This document shows, one piece after another, positions 23,565-30,952 of a stretch of 64,000 bases of DNA; position 1 is the first letter of the stretch, and each line of letters begins with the position of its first letter. Origin of the DNA: Crossiella sp. CA-258035 (GTDB lineage Bacteria; Actinomycetota; Actinomycetes; Mycobacteriales; Pseudonocardiaceae); contig NZ_CP116413.1 in the NCBI RefSeq assembly GCF_030064675.1, forward strand, positions 7,407,501 to 7,471,500. The letters run 5' to 3'. Below the pieces are notes generated by a model that worked only from the letters and a program-made list of their open reading frames with translations, did no database searches and had not been told where the DNA came from. The position numbers and the translations under genes were made by a program.

Positions 23565-24371
23565 GTAGGTGCTGACCCGCACGTACACGCCGGGCTGGAA
23601 CGGGCGCGCGCAGCCGATGCCCCACGAGGTCACGCCGACCAGCTTGCCGCCGGCCACCAGCGGGCCGCCCGAGTCGCCCTGACAAGTGTCCACGCCGCCG
23701 TTGGCGTAGCCGGCGCAGAGCATCGAGCCTGCCTCGAAACCGGCCAGCACGGACTGGCAGAGCGGGTCGCTGACCACCGGTAGCGCGGCCTTGAGCAGGT
23801 AGCGGGACGGGAAGCCGCCCTCGGCGGTGCGGCCCCAGCCCAGCGCGGTGGCGTAGGAGCCCGGTCCGTAGAGCAGGGTGTCGGCCGGGGTGGCCAGTGG
23901 CAGGGTGGGCAGCGCCAGTGGCAGGGCCAGGCGCAGCACCGCGACGTCGTGGCCCGCGCGCACATCGGTGTAGAACGGGTGGATCCAGATCCCGGTGAGC
24001 GTGCGGACCTCGCCGCCCAGCGCGAGCAGGTCCTCCCGGCCCGCGATGACCATCAGGTCCTGGGGCTGGCGGCCGACCGCGCAGTGTGCGGCGGTGAGCA
24101 CCATGGTGGGCGTGACCAGGGTGCCGCCGCAGATGACCGAGCCGTCGGGCTTGGCGATGGCGACCGTCCAGGGGAACTCGAAGATCGAGGCCCTGGTGCC
24201 GCCGACGACCCGGGTGTCCGGTGGTGGGCTGGGGGCCACGGCGGCGTGCGCGCCGGGTGCGGGTGCCGCAGCCGCGAGCGCGGGTGCGGGCACGGCGCAC
24301 AGGAGCAGGGCTCCCACGATCGCCGCGCGGATGCCGGGCCAACCGAGCCGTGCACGCGTGCCAGACCTCAT
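23532..24371 (-). CDS. Secreted trypsin-like serine protease (S1A), copy 1
   Basis: A 279-residue preproprotease. A Sec signal peptide (about 1-34) and short propeptide precede VVGG at about residue 55, the site where activation cleavage would free the new N-terminus. The catalytic triad is His96 (TAAHC), Asp142 (HDVAVLRL) and Ser234 (GDSGGP). Asp228 at the base of the S1 pocket predicts cleavage after Arg or Lys. Cysteine pairs fit the trypsin pattern. It is the last of four adjacent related genes on the minus strand, with a hairpin before it separating it from copy 2. Confidence 0.93.
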   Translation of the reverse strand: MRSGTRARLGWPGIRAAIVGALLLCAVPAPALAAAAPAPGAHAAVAPSPPPDTRVVGGTRASIFEFPWTVAIAKPDGSVICGGTLVTPTMVLTAAHCAVGRQPQDLMVIAGREDLLALGGEVRTLTGIWIHPFYTDVRAGHDVAVLRLALPLALPTLPLATPADTLLYGPGSYATALGWGRTAEGGFPSRYLLKAALPVVSDPLCQSVLAGFEAGSMLCAGYANGGVDTCQGDSGGPLVAGGKLVGVTSWGIGCARPFQPGVYVRVSTYQPLLDLVLRS

Positions 24372-24489
24372 CGTCCGCTCCCCTCTGCTCGCCTCACCTC
24401 CCCAGGACAGCCCGGGTGGCGCGGGCGGACAAGTCGAGTCGGCGAACGCAACCCACGCGGGTGACCTCGGCTGGACAAGCCGGAGACAG

Positions 24490-24529
24490 CCCGATGGGGC
24501 GGCCCGCGTGCGCGGACCGCCCCATCGGG
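24490..24529 (-). terminator. Hairpin terminator after protease copy 2
   Basis: CCCGATGGGGCGG-C-CCGCG pairs with CGCGG-A-CCGCCCCATCGGG, 18 pairs and one mismatch, with a TG tip. It lies 35 bases past the stop of the protease gene ending at 24565. Confidence 0.75.
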
Positions 24530-24564
24530 GTGCAGGGATATTCAGTTGTGGCCGTGTGGCAGGG

Positions 24565-25368
24565 CTAGGAAGCGATCTGCTGGCTCAGCACCGCGTGGTA
24601 CGGCGCGATCCGGGCGTACACGCCGGGGTAGTTCGGCGCGGCGCAGCCACGGCCCCAGGAGGTGGCGCCGATGAGCTTGCCGCCGACGATCAGCGGGCCG
24701 CCGGAGTCACCCTGGCAGGTGTCCACGCCACCCTGCGGGAGACCGGCGCACACCATCGAGGTGTTGCTGTACTGCGAGTACGCGGTCTTGCAGGTCTGGT
24801 CCGAGGTCAGCGGCACGTTCGCCTTGAGCAGGTAGCGCGAGGCGGAGCCGCCGGAGCTGGTGGTGCCCCAGCCGAGGATCAGCCCGCTCTGGCCGGCCGC
24901 GTAGAGCGCGGTGTCCGACGGGGTGGCCAGCGGCACGGTCGGGCCGCTGATGTTGCGGTCCAGGGTCAGCACCGAGACGTCGTAGCCCGCGGTGGCGGTG
25001 GTGTAGCTGGGGTGCACCCAGATCTTGGTGACGCGGGCGACGGTGCCCGCGGTGCTCTGCTTGTCCTCGCGGCCGTGCACCACGTAGGTGCTCGACGGGG
25101 AACGGCCCTTGGTGCAGTGCGCGGCGGTGACGACCTTGTTCGCCGCGACCAGGGTGCCGCCGCAGAACTGGCCGGAGCCGGAGCTGCCGGAGGCCAGGTA
25201 CACCGTGTACAGGTGCTGGCTGATCGATGCCCGGGTGCCGCCGACGATCAACGGGTCGACGTCGGATGACGGCGAGGCGTTCACGGCTGCCGCGGAGGAG
25301 AAGCTGACCGCCGCGACCGCGGCGACGATGCCGAGCATTCGGCCAAGGCGACGCAGGGTTACCGCCAT
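24565..25368 (-). CDS. Secreted trypsin-like serine protease (S1A), copy 2
   Basis: A 267-residue preproprotease. The Sec signal runs to about residue 31, followed by a short propeptide and IVGG at 41-44. The triad is His84, Asp130 and Ser222 (GDSGGP), with S1 Asp216 giving Arg/Lys specificity. ATG 25368 has AGGAG 8 bases upstream. It is about 45% alike to the neighbouring copy by eye (DPLIVGGTRAS/DPLIVGGTAAT, LTSDQTC, GGVDTCQGDSGG), which indicates local duplication. Confidence 0.93.
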   Translation of the reverse strand: MAVTLRRLGRMLGIVAAVAAVSFSSAAAVNASPSSDVDPLIVGGTRASISQHLYTVYLASGSSGSGQFCGGTLVAANKVVTAAHCTKGRSPSSTYVVHGREDKQSTAGTVARVTKIWVHPSYTTATAGYDVSVLTLDRNISGPTVPLATPSDTALYAAGQSGLILGWGTTSSGGSASRYLLKANVPLTSDQTCKTAYSQYSNTSMVCAGLPQGGVDTCQGDSGGPLIVGGKLIGATSWGRGCAAPNYPGVYARIAPYHAVLSQQIAS

Positions 25369-25494
25369 GGTGGGGCTCCTTTTCTCGTGCCCTCGAACGA
25401 GTGGGAGACGCATACCAAGAGCAACAGAGGAGTGACCCGCCACACAACGGTCGTTCGGTGTGGGCCAATCGGGCGGCGAGCCACTCCGTGCCTG

Positions 25495-26295
25495 TTAAGA
25501 GCCGATTTGCGCAGCCAACTGGCTGTAGTAGCTGGACACGCGGGCGTACACACCGGGCTTGCCGGCCTGTGCGCAACCCTCACCCCAGGAGGTGATGCCG
25601 ACCAGCTTGCCGCTCACCACGAGCGGGCCACCGGAGTCGGCCTGGCAGGTGTCCTTGCCGCCCTGCGGGTAGCCCGCGCAGACCATGGACGCGCTCTTGT
25701 ACTCCGAGTACGCGCTCGCGCAGGTCTGATCGGAGGTCAGCGGGACGACGACCTGACGGAGCGTGTCGGAGTAGTCGCCGTTGCCGGTGGTGTCGCCCCA
25801 GCCGAGCGCGCGGGCCTGGGTGCCGGCCTTGTACAGCCCCGAGTCCGCGGGCTGGGCCAGCGGCAGGGTGGTGTAGTTGAGGTTGCGATCCAGCGTCATG
25901 ACCGCCACGTCGTCACCCTGGGTGACACTGCGGTAGTTCGGGTGCTGCCAGATCTTGGTCACCCTGGCCGTGTGGCCCTGGCTGGTGCGCAGGTCGGTGC
26001 GGCCGGCCACGATCTGCCAGCGGGAGACGGCCTTGCCCGCGGTGCAGTGCGCGGCCGTGACGACCTTGTTCGGCGCGGCGAGCGTGCCGCCGCACCACTG
26101 GGTGCCGTCGAGCAGCAGCGCGACGGTCCACGGGTACTGCTGGGTGGTGGCCGCGGTGCCGCCGACGATCAACGGGTCGACCGTCGTCTCCGGCGGCGGT
26201 GCCGCGCTGGCCATGGCGCCGGGCGCCAGGCCGAGGGTCACGGCGGCTGCCGCGACCCCGATGAACTTGACCAGGCGATGCAGGGTGGTCGCCAA
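25495..26295 (-). CDS. Secreted trypsin-like serine protease (S1A), copy 3
   Basis: A 266-residue preproprotease with a Sec signal (cleavage near ASA, residue 31) and IVGG at 43-46. The triad is His83, Asp129 and Ser221; the usual GDSGGP is ADSGGP here, a mild change in front of the nucleophile. Asp215 sets trypsin-like specificity. The start is TTG 26295, supported by GGAAGGAG about 8 bases upstream and by the correct signal-peptide length. It shares the closest similarity with copy 2. Confidence 0.92.
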   Translation of the reverse strand: MATTLHRLVKFIGVAAAAVTLGLAPGAMASAAPPPETTVDPLIVGGTAATTQQYPWTVALLLDGTQWCGGTLAAPNKVVTAAHCTAGKAVSRWQIVAGRTDLRTSQGHTARVTKIWQHPNYRSVTQGDDVAVMTLDRNLNYTTLPLAQPADSGLYKAGTQARALGWGDTTGNGDYSDTLRQVVVPLTSDQTCASAYSEYKSASMVCAGYPQGGKDTCQADSGGPLVVSGKLVGITSWGEGCAQAGKPGVYARVSSYYSQLAAQIGS

Positions 26296-26541
26296 CGGTC
26301 ACTCCTTCCTCGTGCCCTCGTACGAGGTCCCAGCCCAGGTGGCCGGGTTGCGCTGTAGGCAACGCGAGGAGTGTTTGCGTCGACAACCGCCCTTCGTCGT
26401 GACCCGTTCGGCCTAATCAGTTTCTGGCCATGCGGACCACTGCTGAGCAGGCAGAACCCAGCTCAGGACGGCGTGGTTAATCTGTTGTTGCGTGAAGACT
26501 TAATGATCGGAAACGCGGCAGTTACCGGTCGGACTGAATTT

Positions 26542-27384
26542 TCACCTGAGGGCGCGGCGCTGGCCGAGCTGGGCGTTGATCAGCTCGAGGTAGTTGCCGA
26601 TCTTGGTGTAGACGCCGGGCTTGTTCTGCTGGGCGCAGCCCTCGCCCCAGGAGGTGATCCCGATCAGCCGTCCCTCGGCGACCAGCGGACCGCCCGAGTC
26701 GCCCTGGCAGGCGTCGATGCCGCCCTTGTCGTACCCGGCGCAGAACATCTCCGCCGGGTCGTAGGTGCGGTAGGGCCGGGAGCAGCTGGTGTCCGGCAGC
26801 ACCGGCACGGTCGCCTGCATCAGGTAGCGGGAGGTGGGCCCGGCCTCCCTGGTCGCGCCCCAGCCGACCACGGTCGCCTTGGTGCCCGGCCGGTAGCGCG
26901 GGTCGTTGTGCTCGGCCAGCGGCAGGGCCGGCACCTCGAAGGCCTCACCGAGGGTGAGCACGCCGAGGTCGTCGCCGTTGAACACCGACTCGAACTCCGG
27001 GTGCGTCCAGATCCGGTTGACCGGCAGCACGCGGCCGGTGGTGCGGCTCTGCGTGTCGGTGCGCCCGGCGACCACCTTGATGTCGGCGGGCGGGCGGTTG
27101 GCCACGCAGTGCGCGGCGGTGAGCACCTTGGTCGGCGCGATGAGGGTGCCGCCGCAGTACTGGTTGCCGGCGCGGCCGGTGAGGTAGACCGCCCACGGGT
27201 GCGCCGAGGTGTTGGTGGTGGTGCCGCCGACGATCCGGGCCGAGCGCAGCTGGACGTCGTCGCGCTGGGCCTCCGGCGCGGGCGCGGGGCTCAGCACCGA
27301 GTAGACCAGTCCGCCGAGGAGCACCAGCGCCGCCGCGGGCGCCAGCAGCCACCACCGGTTGCGCGGCGGTTCGGTGTTCGTCAT
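26542..27384 (-). CDS. Membrane-anchored trypsin-like serine protease (S1A), copy 4
   Basis: A 280-residue protease. Instead of a cleavable signal it has a charged start (NTEPPRNRWW) and one hydrophobic segment (about 13-31) without a clear cleavage site, so it may remain attached to the membrane. IVGG is at 51-54; the triad is His92, Asp139 and Ser230, with S1 Asp224. Two ATGs (27390 and 27384) are possible; GAGAGG is correctly spaced for 27384. The 245 bases between this gene and copy 3 contain no other gene. Confidence 0.92.
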   Translation of the reverse strand: MTNTEPPRNRWWLLAPAAALVLLGGLVYSVLSPAPAPEAQRDDVQLRSARIVGGTTTNTSAHPWAVYLTGRAGNQYCGGTLIAPTKVLTAAHCVANRPPADIKVVAGRTDTQSRTTGRVLPVNRIWTHPEFESVFNGDDLGVLTLGEAFEVPALPLAEHNDPRYRPGTKATVVGWGATREAGPTSRYLMQATVPVLPDTSCSRPYRTYDPAEMFCAGYDKGGIDACQGDSGGPLVAEGRLIGITSWGEGCAQQNKPGVYTKIGNYLELINAQLGQRRALR

Positions 27385-27521
27385 CGACATACCTCTCACG
27401 ATCGGCACGCTGTGCGACTGATCGGGCACCCAGCGCACGCACGGGGAAGCATACTCCGTCGTTTGGTCGAGAAATCACTACGCCGAACGGGTGCAGGCGG
27501 GGTTCGTGTCATGCTGGATGG

Positions 27522-28409
27522 GTGGGGAGCGGAAGCTGGGCCGGCACGGCGGTCGCACTGGGTCTCGCGGTGGCGCTGACCGCTTGTCAGGGGCCGGGGG
27601 AGCCGGTGACAACCAGCACGCCCGCGCCGCCGCTGACGTTCCGGTTCGAGACCAGCACCCCGCCACCCAGCAGCACCCCGCCCGGCGGTGAGCAGCGGCC
27701 CGCTCCCCCGCCGCCGGTGTGGACGGTCGGCGCGCGACCGCTGCCCAAGCGGCCGGACGGTTTCGGCCAGGTGCTGCCCACCCCGCCCGAACTGGCCCAG
27801 CGCAGGCTGCCCAGCGCGGACCGGCTGCCGCCGCCGAAGGACGGGCGGTTCGCCGCGGCCGTGGTCCCGGTGCCGGCGGAGGTGCTCGCGCGCAGCACCT
27901 GGCAGCCGGCCTGTCCGGTCGGCAAGGACGAGCTGCGGTACCTGACCGTGTCGTTCTGGGGGTTCGACGACCGGCCGCACACCGGCGAGCTGATCCTGGC
28001 CGCGGGGGTGGCGGAGAAGGTGCGCGCGGTGTTCGAGCGGCTGTACGCGGCCCGGTTCCCGATCGAGGAGATGCGGGTGACCACCAAGGCCGAGCTGGAC
28101 GCCCCGCCCACCGGCGACGGCAACAACACCAACGGCTTCGTCTGCCGCCCGGCGCGTGGGCAGACCCGCTGGTCCGCGCATGCCAAGGGCCTCGCGGTGG
28201 ACCTCAACCCGTTCGCCAACCCCTACCTGCGCGGGGACCTGGTGCTGCCGGAGCTGGCCTCGGCGTACGTGGACCGGCGGCAGCGCAAGCCCGGCATGAT
28301 CCACGCCGGGGACGCGGTGGTGCAGGCATTCGGCGCGATCGGGTGGACCTGGGGCGGGGCTTGGCGGACGCCCAAGGACTACATGCACTTCTCGGCCACC
28401 GGGGACTGA
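27522..28409 (+). CDS. Lipoprotein M15-family D-Ala-D-Ala carboxypeptidase-like
   Basis: A 295-residue protein with a lipoprotein signal, lipobox LTAC (Cys22), then a Pro/Thr-rich spacer to about residue 75. The C-terminal half is a VanY/M15-type zinc peptidase: SAHAKGLAVDLNP supplies the zinc His and Asp, and DYMHFS near the end supplies the third ligand. It probably trims peptidoglycan stem peptides outside the membrane. GTG 27522 is chosen because it begins the signal peptide. A hairpin follows at 28534-28565. Confidence 0.87.
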   Translation: MGSGSWAGTAVALGLAVALTACQGPGEPVTTSTPAPPLTFRFETSTPPPSSTPPGGEQRPAPPPPVWTVGARPLPKRPDGFGQVLPTPPELAQRRLPSADRLPPPKDGRFAAAVVPVPAEVLARSTWQPACPVGKDELRYLTVSFWGFDDRPHTGELILAAGVAEKVRAVFERLYAARFPIEEMRVTTKAELDAPPTGDGNNTNGFVCRPARGQTRWSAHAKGLAVDLNPFANPYLRGDLVLPELASAYVDRRQRKPGMIHAGDAVVQAFGAIGWTWGGAWRTPKDYMHFSATGD

Positions 28410-28533
28410 GCGGGGCCGGAGGTCGGCGGCTGGGCGACGGGCGCGGGGTCGGGCGACGGACGACGGGGGCCCGGCACAGCGCGGTAGCTGGGCAGCGCTG
28501 AAGTCGGGCGCAGCGCGGGAGTCGCGCAGTGGA

Positions 28534-28565
28534 ACCGCCCGCCGAGCCAGGGCTCAGCGGGCGGT
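28534..28565. terminator. Bidirectional hairpin between M15 and M48 genes
   Basis: ACCGCCCGC-C-GAGC pairs with GCTC-A-GCGGGCGGT around CAGG: 13 pairs and one mismatch. The converging genes end at 28409 and 28589. The stretch 28430-28480 before it has short imperfect GGGCGACGG repeats. Confidence 0.65.
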
Positions 28566-28588
28566 CGTGTTCGGTGTGTGTGCTCGGC

Positions 28589-29671
28589 TCAGTTCGCCGA
28601 GGGGCCGGAGCCCTTGCCCGCGTCGCCGCTGCCGCTGTCGGCGCGGTTGCCGCCGGTGAAGGAGTTCCACACCTTGCCCGCGGTGTCCGAGACCAGGTTG
28701 CCGACCTCGCTGAGGACCTTGGCCAGCGGGTCCGCCGAGGAGGTGATGGCCTCCTTGTAGGACTTCGCCGCGCCCTTGATGTCGTCCTTCCAGTTCGAGG
28801 TGGTGCTGTCGTCGCCGCGGCGCGGGTAGTTCCCGGCCAGGATGTCGCGGTACTGCTCGCTCGCCGCCCACTGCTGCAGGTCGGCGGCCCGCACCACCGG
28901 CAGCGGGTGGGTGAGTCCGTCCAGGTGGATGAGCTTGAGCACGCTGTCGCGCACGTCCTCCACGCCGTCGTAGTCGGCGGCCTGCTTGAGGTACTCGGCG
29001 GTGTCGATCTTGGTGGGGTCGGTGACGCCGGAGAGGATCATGTGCACCCGCAGTGCCACGGCCGCGTCCTGCACGCACAGCAGGCCGGCGCGGTCGGCGG
29101 AGAGCTGGGAACGGCGGTGCCAGTCCTGCAGCGCGAGGATGATCGCGCGCAGGCCCCAGTACCCGACCGGCATCCAGGACATGCCCGCGGCCAGGCCGAT
29201 CAGGCGGCGCAGGATCGTGTAGTACAGGACGTGCCCGGAGAGGATGTGGCCCATCTCGTGACCGAGCACGAACCGGAGCCCGTCCTCGTCCAGCAGCTCG
29301 ACCAGCCCGGTGGTGATGACGATGAACGGCTCGTCCATCCCCATCGCGTAGCTGTTCGGGTGCGGGTCGCGCGCGACGAAGAGGTCGGGCACCTGCTCGA
29401 GGTCGAGCGCGGTGGCGCACTCGACCCGGAGGCGGTGCAGCTCCGGGTACTGGTTCTCGGAGACCTTGATCGAGGTCGCCAGGGCGAGCAGGCGTTCGCT
29501 GCGCTCCGGAATGGCGCCGTAGATCGCCTTGAGGACGGCCGGGAAGCCGGGCACCGCGCGTGCGGTGGCCAGGGCGCCCCGGTCGGCCGGGTGTTCGTAG
29601 GCCCTCGGGCTGATCTGTGGGAACCGGGTGCGCCCAGTCGCCACGGGCACCTGGGCCGCGTCGTCCGCCAT
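28589..29671 (-). CDS. M48-family zinc metalloprotease
   Basis: A 360-residue protein. The zinc-binding motif is H138-E139-M-G-H142 (LGHEMGHILSGH) and a later SADRAGLLC supplies the glutamate-equivalent region of M48 peptidases. A hydrophobic stretch (about 155-180) may sit in the membrane, as in HtpX-like proteins. The last 60 residues are rich in Ser, Gly and Asp and probably disordered. ATG 29671 has GGGGG upstream; an in-frame TTG at 29677 is less likely. Substrate unknown; membrane protein quality control is the usual role of the family. Confidence 0.87.
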   Translation of the reverse strand: MADDAAQVPVATGRTRFPQISPRAYEHPADRGALATARAVPGFPAVLKAIYGAIPERSERLLALATSIKVSENQYPELHRLRVECATALDLEQVPDLFVARDPHPNSYAMGMDEPFIVITTGLVELLDEDGLRFVLGHEMGHILSGHVLYYTILRRLIGLAAGMSWMPVGYWGLRAIILALQDWHRRSQLSADRAGLLCVQDAAVALRVHMILSGVTDPTKIDTAEYLKQAADYDGVEDVRDSVLKLIHLDGLTHPLPVVRAADLQQWAASEQYRDILAGNYPRRGDDSTTSNWKDDIKGAAKSYKEAITSSADPLAKVLSEVGNLVSDTAGKVWNSFTGGNRADSGSGDAGKGSGPSAN

Positions 29672-30030
29672 CGTCAACCCCCGTTAGTCGGTGTAAAGCG
29701 GTACTGCATTCGAGCGTACAGACGCATGCGCGCTCGTGCGGTCGGTCTCAGGGACAACTCAGGGACAACTCAGGGTCCGGCACTTCGGTAGTCCGAATAG
29801 TCCAGGCGGCCCAGCCTCCGGGCCTGGACGGCGCAGCCGGGCGCGGATGGCCGAAGTACTGATGAAATTCCGCGAAGGCGAGGACTACGCCTACTCCGAA
29901 GTGCGATTCGGCTTTTCTGCGGCTTCGGTCGCAAGCCTTGTCCGCGATTACCGCGCACTGTTCTGATTCTCCTGCCGGACCGCGACCCGGCAGGGCAATG
30001 ACGAAATCTCCGAACAAATGGGAGTGAACA
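29672..30030. other. Intergenic region between M48 protease and small secreted proteins
   Basis: These 359 bases carry the divergent promoters. CAGGGACAACT is repeated in tandem near 29755-29777. A possible 39-codon plus-strand frame begins at ATG 29847 (MAEVLMKFREGEDYAYSEVRFG) but has weak codon bias and no good ribosome-binding site, so it is not called as a gene. Confidence 0.4.
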
Positions 30031-30354
30031 ATGCGCAACGTGACCAAGTTCCTGGCGGCGGGCACCTCCGCGCTCGCCCTCTCCGCCGGCCTGCTGCTGA
30101 CCGGCGGCATCGCCTCCGCCGCCCCGGCGGCCACCGCCGCCGAGCAGTCGGCGGGCTTCCACTTCTCCAGCGCCACCGTGCTGTCGGTGACCACCAAGAA
30201 GCTCACGCTGAAGCTGGCCTCCGGCGCCACCGTGGACGTGCACCTGGGCAAGGACACCAAGATCGAGGGCTCGCTGGCCGTCGGCGGCAAGGTCAACGTC
30301 CGCGGCATCAGCGTCGCGGGCTCGCTGCTGGCGAACCTGGTGATCGTGCTCTGA
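30031..30354 (+). CDS. Small secreted protein, paralog A
   Basis: A 107-residue protein: signal peptide with cleavage near SAA at residue 31, then about 75 residues containing ATVLSVTTKKLTLKLASGATVDVHLGKDTKIEG. The alternating pattern suggests a small beta-barrel like the DUF5666/OB-type families, but no family is firmly recognised. GGGAG lies upstream of the ATG. It resembles the next gene in size, signal and internal pattern (X-V-X-V-L-x-K-L-x-L-x-G-x), so the two are probably paralogs. Confidence 0.75.
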   Translation: MRNVTKFLAAGTSALALSAGLLLTGGIASAAPAATAAEQSAGFHFSSATVLSVTTKKLTLKLASGATVDVHLGKDTKIEGSLAVGGKVNVRGISVAGSLLANLVIVL

Positions 30355-30380
30355 CCCAAATATCGCAATCGAACCACCGG

Positions 30381-30427
30381 CGAGAGTGACCCTGGTCAAC
30401 CGATTTGATGGACCTCGGTCACTCTCG
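30381..30427 (+). terminator. Hairpin after small secreted protein A
   Basis: CGAGAGTGACC (30381-30391) pairs perfectly with GGTCACTCTCG (30417-30427) across a 25-base loop, 26 bases after the stop codon. Confidence 0.5.
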
Positions 30428-30562
30428 GCCGTTCGAATACCTGTCGGTAATGACGAATGAGATGAGAATGGCCCAGCCACCCTGCCATCTCCCTAGTGCG
30501 GAATGTTCACTGGGAGTTGAGCCCGATTTGGGCTCACGCTAGGGAACGAGGGAGCCAGGACC

Positions 30563-30952
30563 ATGCGATCCTTCACCAGACGAACCGTCGCCACCGTTGC
30601 CGCCACCGCGATGTCAGCGGGATTGTTCCTCATCGCCGCACCAGCCATGGCAGCGACCCCTGCCCAGGCAACGACCAGCACGGTCGCCGCCGCGTCCGAC
30701 CACGATGACTACGACTACGAGGACGCCGAGGTGGTCGCCGTTCTCGAGGGCGCCATCAAGGTCAGGCTGGACACCGGCGAGATCATCACGCTCAGGGTCG
30801 GGCCGGGCTGCCCGATCCTCAAGGGGGGCGTCCTGGTCGACCTGGACTCGATCCACGTCGGGCTGGAGGTCGACATCGACCTCGGGCTCAGTGTCAACAT
30901 CCTCGGCATCATCGAGATTCACGGAGTCGCCGGACTGATCTCGATCGGCTAG
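30563..30952 (+). CDS. Small secreted protein, paralog B
   Basis: A 129-residue protein with a signal peptide (about 1-30, AMAAT), a short acidic stretch DHDDYDYED, and a C-terminal region EVVAVLEGAIKVRLDTGEIITLRVGPGCPIL that follows the same beta pattern as paralog A. Function unknown; an extracellular small beta-domain is the best description. Its TAG stop shares CTAG with the stop of the convergent regulator gene. Confidence 0.75.
   Translation: MRSFTRRTVATVAATAMSAGLFLIAAPAMAATPAQATTSTVAAASDHDDYDYEDAEVVAVLEGAIKVRLDTGEIITLRVGPGCPILKGGVLVDLDSIHVGLEVDIDLGLSVNILGIIEIHGVAGLISIG

Noticed and set aside
29847-29966. 39-codon plus-strand frame before the small secreted proteins
   Set aside because: Weak codon bias, poor ribosome-binding site and no recognisable homolog.
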